This document shows, piece by piece, positions 8,007 through 16,700 of a stretch of 64,000 nt of DNA. Source of the stretch: Fluviibacter sp048859965 (GTDB taxonomy: Bacteria; Pseudomonadota; Gammaproteobacteria; Burkholderiales; Rhodocyclaceae). The notes under the pieces were generated by a model, which did no database searches, was not told where the DNA came from, and saw only the letters and a list, made by a program, of their open reading frames with translations. The stretch spans positions 33,340 through 97,339 of the forward strand of contig JBLIZO010000037.1 in assembly GCA_048859965.1 (NCBI GenBank), in the 5' to 3' direction. A program made the translations under genes and the position numbers. The first letter of the stretch is position 1. Every line of letters begins with the position of its first letter.

Positions 8007-9209
8007 ATGTTCCGTTTCGGCACCCCCAAATCTTCCAGCGCATTGCGCGTCATGATGCTCGGCTGCGGTGAGCTGGGCAAAGAAGTCATCATTGCCCTAC
8101 AGCGCCTCGGTGTTGAAGTCATCGGCGTCGATCGGTACGCTGATGCACCGGGAATGCAGGTTGCCCATCGCTCGCACGTCATTAACATGACCGATGGCGC
8201 GGCACTGAAAGCACTGGTACAACGCGAGAAACCTCACTTGGTCGTCCCCGAGATCGAAGCCATCGCCACCGATATGCTGCTCGAGATCGAACAGGAAAAG
8301 CTGGCCGAGGTCATTCCGACGGCGCGCGCCACGCAACTGACCATGAACCGCGAAGGTATTCGTCGCCTGGCTGCCGAAACACTGCGGCTACCGACTTCGC
8401 CGTACCGGTTTGCCGATTCGCTGGAGGAAATGCAGGCTGCCATCGACGCCATTGGTTATCCCTGTTTCATCAAGCCTGTCATGTCGTCTTCCGGCAAGGG
8501 CCAATCGATGGTGCGCACGCCGGACGAAGTCAAGGCTGCCTGGGATTACGCGGCGGCCGGCGGTCGGGTCAACCAGGGCCGTGTCATCGTCGAAGGCATG
8601 ATCGATTTCGATTATGAGATTACCCAGCTCACCGTCCGCGCGGTCGGTGCGTCGGGACAGGTGGAAACGTTCTTCTGCGACCCGATCGGTCACGTGCAGA
8701 TGAAAGGCGACTACGTCGAATCCTGGCAACCCATGCCGATGTCGACAAAAGCCATTGAACGCTCGCGCGAAATCGCCAAGGCCGTCACCGACAACCTCGG
8801 TGGCCGTGGCATTTTCGGGGTCGAACTGTTCATCAAGGGCGATGACGTGTGGTTCTCTGAAGTGAGCCCGCGTCCGCACGATACGGGCCTGGTCACCCTA
8901 TGCACGCAACGCCAGTCCGAGTTTGAATTGCATGCCCGCGCGATTCTCGGTCTGCCGGTTGATACGCGCTGTCGGCAGCCCGGCGCTTCGGCAGTTATTT
9001 ACGGCGGGCTCGAAGAGGCCGGCATCGCCTTTGAAGGCGTCGCACAGGCACTGCAAGTCCCTGATAGCGACCTGCGCCTGTTCGGAAAACCGGAAAGTTT
9101 CACGCGCCGCCGCATGGGTGTCGCCCTGGCCAATGGTCACGATACCGATGAGGCCCGCAATCGTGCAAAAGACTGCGCCAGCCGCGTCAAACCCGTCAGC
9201 GGGAAATAA
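8007..9209 (+). CDS. purT: formate-dependent phosphoribosylglycinamide formyltransferase PurT
   Basis: A 400-residue ATP-grasp enzyme that uses formate and ATP to formylate GAR in purine synthesis, independently of folate. Visible parts are an N-terminal Rossmann-like start (RVMMLGCGELGKEV), the central ATP-grasp with FIKPVMSSSGKGQS, and EVSPRPHDTGLVT near the end. GAGG at 7994-7997 is nine bases from the ATG at 8007 and almost touches the alternative ATG at 7998, so 8007 is preferred. A 48-bp gap separates it from pncC. It converges with lipA. The formyl-group chemistry links it to purU (51588-52460), whose product is formate. Confidence 0.93.
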   Translation: MFRFGTPKSSSALRVMMLGCGELGKEVIIALQRLGVEVIGVDRYADAPGMQVAHRSHVINMTDGAALKALVQREKPHLVVPEIEAIATDMLLEIEQEKLAEVIPTARATQLTMNREGIRRLAAETLRLPTSPYRFADSLEEMQAAIDAIGYPCFIKPVMSSSGKGQSMVRTPDEVKAAWDYAAAGGRVNQGRVIVEGMIDFDYEITQLTVRAVGASGQVETFFCDPIGHVQMKGDYVESWQPMPMSTKAIERSREIAKAVTDNLGGRGIFGVELFIKGDDVWFSEVSPRPHDTGLVTLCTQRQSEFELHARAILGLPVDTRCRQPGASAVIYGGLEEAGIAFEGVAQALQVPDSDLRLFGKPESFTRRRMGVALANGHDTDEARNRAKDCASRVKPVSGK

Positions 9210-9227
9210 ATACCACATCAGCGACGG

Positions 9228-9248
9228 GGCGGGGCGAACACCCCCGCC
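9228..9248. terminator. GC-rich hairpin between convergent purT and lipA
   Basis: GGCGGGG (9228-9234) and CCCCGCC (9242-9248) form a 7-bp stem with a 7-base loop in the 45-bp space between two convergent stop codons. There is no U-tract on either side, so this may be a Rho-independent terminator of poor quality or only a structural barrier. Confidence 0.35.
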
Positions 9249-9254
9249 AACCCG

Positions 9255-10196
9255 TCAAACAACGCCGGCAGTATGTGCCTGCTGATCGGCCCAGTAGCTT
9301 GAGCGCACCATCGGGCCACAGGCAGCCCCATTAAAGCCCATTGCCAGCGCTTCGGCTTCGAAACGCTTGAACGTATCCGGCGGTACATAGCGCTGCACCG
9401 GCAGATGGTGATTCGACGGCGCCAGATACTGACCAATCGTCAGCAGATCGATGTTGTGAGCACGCATATCCTTGAGCTCTTCAATGATTTCCTCATCGGT
9501 TTCGCCCAGGCCCACCATCAAACCAGACTTGGTCGGCACATCGGGATAACGCGCCTTGAAGGCTTTCAGGAAATTCAACGAATGCGCATAATCGGCGCCG
9601 GGACGTGCTTGCTTGTAGAGGCGGGGGACTGTTTCCAGATTATGGTTCATCACATCCGGCAACGCCTGCCCAAAGATCTCCAGCGCGACATCCATGCGGC
9701 CACGAAAGTCCGGTACAAGCACTTCGATCGTCGTTGTGGGTGATGCCTCACGCACGGCGCGAATCACATCGACAAAATGCTGGGCGCCACCGTCACGCAG
9801 ATCGTCGCGATCCACGCTGGTAATCACCACATAACGCAGTTTGAGATTGGCCACCGATTCAGCCAGATGACGCGGCTCATCCACATCGGGTGGCAGCGGT
9901 TTCCCATGGCCCACATCGCAAAACGGGCAACGGCGAGTACAAATGTCGCCGAGAATCATGAACGTCGCCGTGCCGCGACCAAAGCATTCGCCGATATTCG
10001 GGCAGGCCGCTTCCTCGCAAACCGTATGCAATTTCTGCTCGCGCAGCATCTTTTTGATTTCGCCGAAGTGGCCGGCATCGTTGCCTGCTTTGACCCGAAT
10101 CCAGTCCGGTTTCTTCAACGCTTCCTGCGGCACGATCTTGATCGGAATCCGCGCCGTCTTGAGTTCGCCTTTTTGTTTGACCCCGGCGTCAGCCAT
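9255..10196 (-). CDS. lipA: lipoyl synthase
   Basis: A 313-residue radical-SAM enzyme that inserts two sulfurs into octanoyl chains on lipoyl domains. Both iron-sulfur clusters are visible: the auxiliary cluster cysteines at 60, 65 and 71 (CEEAACPNIGEC), and the radical-SAM CxxxCxxC at 86, 90 and 93 (CTRRCPFC). A C-terminal serine ligand is likely in VRSSYWADQ. It overlaps the end of lipB by 8 bp, so the two steps of lipoate synthesis (octanoyl transfer, then sulfur insertion) are co-expressed. It is the last gene of the minus-strand run from mreB. Confidence 0.96.
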   Translation of the reverse strand: MADAGVKQKGELKTARIPIKIVPQEALKKPDWIRVKAGNDAGHFGEIKKMLREQKLHTVCEEAACPNIGECFGRGTATFMILGDICTRRCPFCDVGHGKPLPPDVDEPRHLAESVANLKLRYVVITSVDRDDLRDGGAQHFVDVIRAVREASPTTTIEVLVPDFRGRMDVALEIFGQALPDVMNHNLETVPRLYKQARPGADYAHSLNFLKAFKARYPDVPTKSGLMVGLGETDEEIIEELKDMRAHNIDLLTIGQYLAPSNHHLPVQRYVPPDTFKRFEAEALAMGFNGAACGPMVRSSYWADQQAHTAGVV

Positions 10197-10824
10197 GGGA
10201 TGTCTCCAGTTGTTTTTGTAGTTGGGTCAACAGTGCTTCGCCTGCCGCCAAAGGCGTTAGGTTAACACCCAAGTCACGCAGTTGGGTAACCGCCAAACCC
10301 TCATAACCACAGGGGTTAATGGCGGCAAACGGCGACAGATCCATATCCACGTTCAAACTGACACCGTGGTAACAGCAGCCATTACGTACGCGCAGGCCCA
10401 GCGCCGCCACCTTGGCATCATCAACATAAACACCGGGCGCGCCTTCGCGTCTTGTCGCCGCAACGCCCTGTTCGGCCAGCAGGTCGATCACGGCCTGTTC
10501 AATACGCTGTACCAGTTCGCGCACCTTGAGATGGCGCCGCTGCAGATCCAGCAACAGGTAAACCACCACCTGACCAGGCCCATGATAGGTAATCTGACCA
10601 CCACGATCAATCGGCACGACCGGCACGCCGATATCGTGCAGCAGATGCTCCGGTTTACCGGCCTGCCCTTGGGTAAACACAGGAGGGTGTTCGACCAGCC
10701 ATAATTCATCCTGCGCATTCGCACCGGCTTCTCCGGTGCGCGCCAGCGTCTGATCCCGCATCGCGTGCCAAGTGGGTTCATAGGGAACCTGCCCCAGGCG
10801 ACGAACGTGCAGCGCCCGCGTCAC
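10189..10824 (-). CDS. lipB: octanoyl-[acyl-carrier-protein]-protein N-octanoyltransferase
   Basis: A 211-residue enzyme that moves octanoate from acyl carrier protein to lipoyl domains. Motifs are RGGQITYHGPGQVVVY, the DDAKVAALGLRV segment with the catalytic lysine, and NPCGYEGL with the catalytic cysteine. The start is GTG, two bases after the DUF493 gene stop. Together with DUF493 and lipA it forms the lipoate group. Confidence 0.95.
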   Translation of the reverse strand: MTRALHVRRLGQVPYEPTWHAMRDQTLARTGEAGANAQDELWLVEHPPVFTQGQAGKPEHLLHDIGVPVVPIDRGGQITYHGPGQVVVYLLLDLQRRHLKVRELVQRIEQAVIDLLAEQGVAATRREGAPGVYVDDAKVAALGLRVRNGCCYHGVSLNVDMDLSPFAAINPCGYEGLAVTQLRDLGVNLTPLAAGEALLTQLQKQLETSHG

Positions 10825-10826
10825 GG

Positions 10827-11126
10827 CTAGAGCACCACCTTGACCAGTGAATGGCTTGTCAATGCGCGGTAAAGATCGTCAAGCTGCGCTTTCGACTGCG
10901 CCTTGACGGTACAGGTCAGGCTCACGTATTTACCGGAGCTCGAGGCGCGCATCTCCATCTGCTTACCGTCGTAATCCGGTGCGAACTGGTGGATGACGGC
11001 CAGTACCTCCTGCGCCAGATTATCCTGTGCCAGGCCCATGATCTTGAGCGGAAAATCGCAGGGAAATTCCAACAGCGTTTCAGCACCGCTACCGACCGGT
11101 TCTTTAGGAAGTTCAGAGGTCGTCAT
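10827..11126 (-). CDS. DUF493 family protein (YbeD-like)
   Basis: A 99-residue small alpha/beta protein of the YbeD/DUF493 family, whose biochemical role is not established. The family core LLEFPCDFPLKIMGL, followed by a ferredoxin-like ACT-type fold with YVSLTCTVKAQSKAQLDDLYRAL, is clear. A TTG three bases upstream extends the frame, but AAGGAG spaced six bases from the ATG at 11126 supports that start. As in E. coli, ybeD stands beside lipB. The neighbourhood suggests a link to lipoylation, without direct proof. Confidence 0.88.
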   Translation of the reverse strand: MTTSELPKEPVGSGAETLLEFPCDFPLKIMGLAQDNLAQEVLAVIHQFAPDYDGKQMEMRASSSGKYVSLTCTVKAQSKAQLDDLYRALTSHSLVKVVL

Positions 11127-11143
11127 CAAATACTCCTTGTCGC

Positions 11144-12103
11144 TTACTGCGCGCCGGCAATCCGATCGGGTCGCACGGCAATGTGCGGCTGCCCACCCAG
11201 GGCATCGCGAATCTTGGCCTGTACGGCATCCGCTTCAGCACGGCTCGCGAAGGGGCCAACCTGAACACGATGCCAGGGTGGCTCGGCATAGACATGTACT
11301 TTATCCGGCGTCATCCAGTCCAGCTCACGCAACAGGTGATTACGGAGCACCTGGGCATTAAAGCCATTCTGGAAGGCCCCCATCTGCACATACGTGCCCG
11401 GCTTCGGGATCTCTTCGCCATAACGCGTCTTATCATCGAGTTTGGCGTCATTCACCGCCAAAGCATCCTTGCTGACATCGGCATAGGTCACGCCACTGGC
11501 ATCGGGAATAATCAGTTCGACACGCACCGGACTGCTGCCCTGATCGACATAGCCCAGTTTGTAGGCTGCCGTGAACGACAAATCGATAATACGACCATTG
11601 TGGAACGGGCCGCGATCATTAACCCGCACGATCACGCTGCGGTTGTTCTGTGTATTCGTCACACGCACATAGCTGGGCAACGGCAAGGTCGGGTGGGCGG
11701 CCGTCATGGCGAACATGTCATAAGTATCGCCGTTCGACGTTTTCAAGCCATTGAACTTGGTGCCATACCAACTGCCGATTCCTTGCTGGCTGAACGGTTG
11801 CAGACTGGTCATCGGGGTAAAGCTCATGCCCAGTACGGTATAAGGCTTGTTCGCCGCGTTGCGCAGCGGCTCCAGGCGTGGTGTCGCATTCGGAATCTGG
11901 TCGATATTTTCCGGAATCTGTGTCGGCAGACCATCATCTTTGTAAAAGCCGCCACCTTTACGCGCATACGGCTTCATCACATAGCCGCCGCTCGTAGGCA
12001 CGCTCGCGACGGGCTTGCGACTACCGGTGCTTGAACAGCCACTGAGCAGAACCGTGCCTAATAGCATGGTCAGCGTCAGGACATAAACAACGCTTTTACT
12101 CAT
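11144..12103 (-). CDS. rlpA: septal ring lytic transglycosylase RlpA (lipoprotein)
   Basis: A 319-residue outer-membrane lipoprotein. The signal peptide ends in LLSGC with the lipidated Cys23, followed by a low-complexity linker. A double-psi beta-barrel domain from about residue 110 contains GIGSWYGTKFNG, the acidic TYDMFAMTAAHPTLPL and VNDRGPFHNGRIIDLS. A C-terminal SPOR domain from about residue 237 (GTYVQMGAF) binds denuded septal peptidoglycan. In Pseudomonas, RlpA cleaves peptide-free glycan strands. The ATG overlaps the rodA stop (TGATG); the TTG codon upstream is an unlikely start. Confidence 0.92.
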   Translation of the reverse strand: MSKSVVYVLTLTMLLGTVLLSGCSSTGSRKPVASVPTSGGYVMKPYARKGGGFYKDDGLPTQIPENIDQIPNATPRLEPLRNAANKPYTVLGMSFTPMTSLQPFSQQGIGSWYGTKFNGLKTSNGDTYDMFAMTAAHPTLPLPSYVRVTNTQNNRSVIVRVNDRGPFHNGRIIDLSFTAAYKLGYVDQGSSPVRVELIIPDASGVTYADVSKDALAVNDAKLDDKTRYGEEIPKPGTYVQMGAFQNGFNAQVLRNHLLRELDWMTPDKVHVYAEPPWHRVQVGPFASRAEADAVQAKIRDALGGQPHIAVRPDRIAGAQ

Positions 12104-13206
12104 CAACGGTTTGTCCGATGCGTTTCGATGCTCATCAGAATACCCAATCCGGTACAGAGCGTCACCAGGGCCGTACCACCGTAGCTGATAAACGGCAGCG
12201 GCACGCCAACGACCGGGAGAATCCCCGAGACCATCCCCATATTCACGAAGGCGTAGGTAAAGAACCCCATCGTGATCGCGCCCGCCAGCAATCGGTTAAA
12301 AGTTGTGCTCGCCCGCAACGAGATACGCAGCCCCCGTTCGATAAGGAAGCCATAAAGCACCACCAGAATAATGTTGCCGATCAGTCCCCACTCCTCGGCA
12401 AACACCGCAAAGATAAAGTCCGTATGTTTTTCCGGGATGAATTCCAACTGCCCCTGCGTACCACTCATATAGCCTTTGCCGATCATGCCGCCGGAGCCAA
12501 TCGCGATCGTTGACTGGATGATGTGATACCCCGAGCCAAGCGGATCGGTCGTCGGATCAATCAGCGTCAGAATCCGCTTCTGTTGATAATCGTGCAGAAA
12601 ATGCCAGGCAAACGGCGCGACCGCCATGGCCGCTACCGTCAACCCGCCCAGCACCCACCACGACAAACCGGCCAGGAAAATCACATAGAAGCCCGCCGAA
12701 AACACCAGAATAGCGGTACCCAGATCCGGCTGCTTGGCAATCAGCGCCGAAGGGATCAACAAAATCAGCAGCGCCCCCAGATACTTGCTGAACCAGCGGC
12801 GATTTTCGAAGTGATGAAAGTACCACGCCATGGCAAGCGGCATGGCGATCTTCATAATCTCCGATGGCTGGATACGGGTGAATCCCAGCGATAACCAGCG
12901 CTTGGCGCCATTAACCTTGACACCAAACAGCATCACCAGCACCAGCAGTACCAGGCCAAACAGGTACATCGGCCAGGCAAGTTGCATCAGACGCTGTGGG
13001 GGAACACGCGCCACCACGAACATCAGCGTCAGCGCTGCCGCCATGTTCAGCAACTGCGACGGCATTCGTTCCTGCCCCGACCAGGTCGCCGAGAAGACGG
13101 TCAGCAAACCCACCAGCATGAGCAATCCCGTAATTCTCAGCAAGGGCACATCCACATGTTCCAGCCAAGGCTGAAGCACGGCGCGCCAGTTGAGTGAACG
13201 ACTCAT
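12103..13206 (-). CDS. rodA: rod-shape peptidoglycan glycosyltransferase RodA
   Basis: A 367-residue SEDS-family membrane protein with about ten transmembrane helices. SEDS proteins polymerise lipid II into glycan strands together with a class B penicillin-binding protein, here PBP2 encoded just upstream. Diagnostic stretches are GAKRWLSLGFTRIQPSE, KQPDLGTAIL, and the C-terminal PFISYGGTALVTL. It overlaps mrdA by 4 bp, so the partner enzymes are translationally coupled. Confidence 0.95.
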   Translation of the reverse strand: MSRSLNWRAVLQPWLEHVDVPLLRITGLLMLVGLLTVFSATWSGQERMPSQLLNMAAALTLMFVVARVPPQRLMQLAWPMYLFGLVLLVLVMLFGVKVNGAKRWLSLGFTRIQPSEIMKIAMPLAMAWYFHHFENRRWFSKYLGALLILLIPSALIAKQPDLGTAILVFSAGFYVIFLAGLSWWVLGGLTVAAMAVAPFAWHFLHDYQQKRILTLIDPTTDPLGSGYHIIQSTIAIGSGGMIGKGYMSGTQGQLEFIPEKHTDFIFAVFAEEWGLIGNIILVVLYGFLIERGLRISLRASTTFNRLLAGAITMGFFTYAFVNMGMVSGILPVVGVPLPFISYGGTALVTLCTGLGILMSIETHRTNR

Positions 13207-15230
13207 GGCTTTTTCCTCACTGGCAGCGCATCTTTGGTCGGCGGCATGCGCACGAATGGACCAGGTTGGTCGTCCGGCGCATTCAGCCCTTTCAACGAAT
13301 CGTGATCATCATTGGCCGGATCCGCATACAGCGCCACATCGCGACGCTCTGGTTCCGGTTCACCCGGTGCATCCGGCGCCGGGCCCTTCGGCACAATCCC
13401 CTGCAGGTAATAGTCAAAGACCTGTCGCGTAATCGGCGCCGCCGACTGGGCGCCAAAGCCTGCGTTTTCCACAATGACGGCAAGCGCGATTCTGGGTTTG
13501 TCGGCGGGCGCAAAAGCAATGAACAAGGCGTGGTCACGCAAAAACTCTTTGGTGCCGCCATGCGAATAATTGCCGCCGTTCAGACTGAACACCTGCGCCG
13601 TTCCCGTCTTACCGGCTGCCACATATTTGGCACCGGCAAAGGCACGCGCACTCGTGCCTTCTTTGTTCACGCCGATCATGGCATTACGGATCACCTCAAC
13701 GTGCTCCGGCTTCAAGTTAACGTCATGCGTTTTCTCAAGCGGCACCGTGCGCAACTGACCGCTCTGTGCGTCACTGATGCTGCGCACCAGGTGCGGCTTA
13801 TAACCCACACCATTATTGGCCAGAATCGCCGTTGCCTGCGCCAACTGCAACATGGTGTAGGAGTTATAGCCCTGGCCAATGCCAATGGATACCGTTTCTC
13901 CGGCGTACCATTTCTGCTGCTCGGGCCGCTTGAAACGGCGCTCTTTCCAGGCAGGGGATGGCAACACACCCCTGGCTTCGCCATCAATATCGATACCTGT
14001 CTTACTGCCAAAACCCAGGCGGCCCATAAAATCTGACAGGCCATCGATACCCCATTCGTTGGCAAGCGTGTAATAGTAGGTGTCGCACGAATGCACAATC
14101 GACGTGTACATATTGACCATGCCGTGACCACCCTTCTTGTCATCACGGAAGGTATGGTTGCCAAAATTGAAATAGCCCGGATCGCTGATCGCCTGTTGTG
14201 GTGTGCGCTTACCGGCCGTCAACGCACCCAATGCCATGAACGGCTTGAAAGTGGAGCCCGGCGGATACGCGCCGTAGATCGCACGGTTGAGTAACGGCTT
14301 ATTGATGTCCGTATTGAGCACATCCCAATCATCGCTACGGATACCGTCCACAAAGAGATTGGGATCATAGGTCGGCATCGACACCAGCGCCAGAATCTCG
14401 CCGTTCTGTGGATCAATCGCCACCAGTGCACCACGCCGGTTACCGAAGGCCTGCTCGGCTACCTGCTGCAGTTTGGCATCAATGGTCAGATTCAGATTAT
14501 TGCCCGATACGGGCGGCGTGCGCGACAGCACGCGAATACCGCGTCCGCCGGCATCCACCTCGACGCTTTCAAAACCGCTGACGCCGTGCATCTCGAATTC
14601 ATAGCGCTGTTCCAGGCCGGTCTTGCCAATGTGATCCGTGCCGCGGTAGTTGGCGGCCTGGCCTTCCTCATCAATACGCTCCAGATCCTTCGTATTGATA
14701 CGGCCCATGTAACCCAGCGCGTGCGATGCCGTCTCACCCAGCGGATAGCTGCGGAACAACCGGGCGCGTACTTCAACACCGGGGAACTGATAACGATGCG
14801 CGGCGAAACGGGCCACCTCTTCTTCGCTCAAGCGTGAACGGATCGGAATCGACTCGAACGTTTTGGCTTCGCGCATCAATTGCTTGAAGCGACGTTTATC
14901 TTTGCCCTCGATGGTCACCACCTTCGATAAACCTTCGATGGTCGCATCGATGTTGCCAGCCAGACCGGGCACGATCTCCAGCGTATAGGCGGACGTATTG
15001 GTCGCCATCAGCACACCGTTACGGTCGAAGATCAGACCACGGTTCGGCACCACCGGCACCAGTGCCAACCGGTTGTCTTCGGCACGCGTCTGATAGTAGC
15101 CATGCTGCACCACACCCAACCAGAAGAAGCGCAGAATCAGCGTAAAAAAAGCAATCAGCATCAGCACCGATGCGGTGCTCAAGCGCCCCTGAAAGCGCTT
15201 ACTGGCGTCCTGTTCGTCAAAATACGACAT
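13203..15230 (-). CDS. mrdA: penicillin-binding protein 2 (transpeptidase)
   Basis: A 675-residue class B PBP for lateral wall crosslinking. One N-terminal membrane anchor (about residues 18-40) is followed by a dimerisation/pedestal domain beginning at VPNRGLIFDRNG and a transpeptidase domain. The active-site motifs are STFK (Ser326 to Lys329), SCD (381-383) as the SxN equivalent, and KTG (541-543). The C-terminal tail after about residue 620 is long, charged and proline-rich (EPEPERRDVA), likely disordered in the periplasm. It lies 7 bp downstream of mreD. Confidence 0.95.
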   Translation of the reverse strand: MSYFDEQDASKRFQGRLSTASVLMLIAFFTLILRFFWLGVVQHGYYQTRAEDNRLALVPVVPNRGLIFDRNGVLMATNTSAYTLEIVPGLAGNIDATIEGLSKVVTIEGKDKRRFKQLMREAKTFESIPIRSRLSEEEVARFAAHRYQFPGVEVRARLFRSYPLGETASHALGYMGRINTKDLERIDEEGQAANYRGTDHIGKTGLEQRYEFEMHGVSGFESVEVDAGGRGIRVLSRTPPVSGNNLNLTIDAKLQQVAEQAFGNRRGALVAIDPQNGEILALVSMPTYDPNLFVDGIRSDDWDVLNTDINKPLLNRAIYGAYPPGSTFKPFMALGALTAGKRTPQQAISDPGYFNFGNHTFRDDKKGGHGMVNMYTSIVHSCDTYYYTLANEWGIDGLSDFMGRLGFGSKTGIDIDGEARGVLPSPAWKERRFKRPEQQKWYAGETVSIGIGQGYNSYTMLQLAQATAILANNGVGYKPHLVRSISDAQSGQLRTVPLEKTHDVNLKPEHVEVIRNAMIGVNKEGTSARAFAGAKYVAAGKTGTAQVFSLNGGNYSHGGTKEFLRDHALFIAFAPADKPRIALAVIVENAGFGAQSAAPITRQVFDYYLQGIVPKGPAPDAPGEPEPERRDVALYADPANDDHDSLKGLNAPDDQPGPFVRMPPTKDALPVRKKP

Positions 15231-15237
15231 GGGCTGC

Positions 15238-15759
15238 TCAGATCGGACGCTCGTAATCCCGATCCTTGGTCAGGAACTGAGGCAGCATCAGCACATACGT
15301 CGCCGGCACCCACAGCAACCCGGTCAGGAGCGGTCGCAAAAAATACAACACGCCAGGAAATTCATCACCGGCAAACCAGCGCACCAGCACTTCCAGCAAC
15401 GCGCCTGCAAACAGAATCGGAAAAACGTGCATCACCTGTTGCTTCAATGGCAACCAGAGAATGCGCGCCGACAAGACGCGGCCGGCATACGAGATCAGCA
15501 CATAAGCCAGCGCATGTTGGCCCATCAGACTGCCATCCACGACATCCATCAGCAGGCCCAGTACAAACGCCGTGCCGGTGCCCACCGCCAACGGCGCTCG
15601 AACCGACCAGAACAGAATCACCAGCATGACCCAATCCGGAAAGAACGGCCAGTAGGAAGTCGGCAACAGATTCAGCAAGAATGCCAGCACCAGCGTCAGC
15701 CGGATAAATCCAACACGGGCCGGACGCAGCAAGCGGGAAGACTGGTAATTGATCTGCAT
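15238..15759 (-). CDS. mreD: rod shape-determining protein MreD
   Basis: A 173-residue inner-membrane protein with about five or six hydrophobic helices and few conserved residues. The PFFPDWVMLVILFWSVRAP segment and the FVLGLLMDVVDGSLMGQHAL loop are typical of MreD. It links MreC and the RodA-PBP2 synthase in the elongasome. Its start overlaps the mreC stop by one base. Gene order mreB-mreC-mreD-mrdA-rodA secures the identity. Confidence 0.93.
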   Translation of the reverse strand: MQINYQSSRLLRPARVGFIRLTLVLAFLLNLLPTSYWPFFPDWVMLVILFWSVRAPLAVGTGTAFVLGLLMDVVDGSLMGQHALAYVLISYAGRVLSARILWLPLKQQVMHVFPILFAGALLEVLVRWFAGDEFPGVLYFLRPLLTGLLWVPATYVLMLPQFLTKDRDYERPI

Positions 15760-16682
15760 TACTGTGCCTTGCGCTTTTTCTTACTGAATGTGGTCGCCTG
15801 CTGATCGGTCTTGCGATCCAGGCTGTCCGGTCGATCCGTAGGCAACGTCACCGGTTCCAGCAGCAGCACTTCGCCGTAACGCCCCATACCGGCCGCAGGC
15901 GTCAGAATGAAACGCGAAAAGATGCCGTTCGGGTCGCTTTCCAGGCTTTCCACCTTACCGACCTTCAGGCCACGCGGGTAGATGCCATCAATGCCCGAGG
16001 TCACAATCCAGTCACCCACCTGCACATCGGCATTGGACGACATGTAACGCATTTCAAGACGGCCATCACCGGTACCAAACACCACCGTGCGCAAACCGTT
16101 GCGCACCACCTGGGCAGGAATCGACTGATTGCGATCGGTCAACAGTGTCACTTCGGCATAATCCGGCGCCACGCGCGTGATCTGGCCGACTACGCCCTGG
16201 TCATCGACCACAGGCTGCCCTTCAATCACGCCCTGATCGCTACCACGATCCAGGATGACGCGCCGGTTGAACGGGTCGCGCGCGCTATAAAGAATGCTCG
16301 CCGGTTGGACACGGCTCCCCAGTTGCCGACGCGTTTCGAGCAGCTTGCGCAGAAACTGGTTCTCGGCTTCCAGCACGTCCAACCGTTGCAGCTTTTCGGC
16401 ATCCGCCAAACGCGCCTGACGTAACCCGGCGTTATCACGGTGCGCCTGCTCCAGCGTCACGGCGTAGTCATCCACCGATGTCAGGGCGATCACCGGCCAC
16501 TGCACTATCTTCTTGAGCGGCGACACAATTTCTGTCACGCCGCTGCGCAACGGCTCCAGATAACGAAACCGATCATCCAGGACCAGCAGCGAAATCGACG
16601 CGCAAACGTACAGAACCAGCAGCGCCAGCGGTGCCGGCCCCTGCTTGAATAACGGTGGTGGTTGCTGCTCGAAGCCGGGCAT
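15759..16682 (-). CDS. mreC: rod shape-determining protein MreC
   Basis: A 307-residue periplasmic scaffold of the elongasome. It has a short cytoplasmic N terminus, one transmembrane helix (about residues 14-34), and a coiled coil around residues 70-115 (LEQAHRDNAGLRQARLADAE and following). The beta-domain that contacts PBP2 has RDPFNRRVILDRGS, QPVVDDQGVVGQI, and the DGIYPRGLKVGKV motif. A basic tail ends the protein (KKKRKAQ). It lies 18 bp downstream of mreB. Confidence 0.94.
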   Translation of the reverse strand: MPGFEQQPPPLFKQGPAPLALLVLYVCASISLLVLDDRFRYLEPLRSGVTEIVSPLKKIVQWPVIALTSVDDYAVTLEQAHRDNAGLRQARLADAEKLQRLDVLEAENQFLRKLLETRRQLGSRVQPASILYSARDPFNRRVILDRGSDQGVIEGQPVVDDQGVVGQITRVAPDYAEVTLLTDRNQSIPAQVVRNGLRTVVFGTGDGRLEMRYMSSNADVQVGDWIVTSGIDGIYPRGLKVGKVESLESDPNGIFSRFILTPAAGMGRYGEVLLLEPVTLPTDRPDSLDRKTDQQATTFSKKKRKAQ

Positions 16683-16700
16683 TGACGGCGCCCTGTCCGA

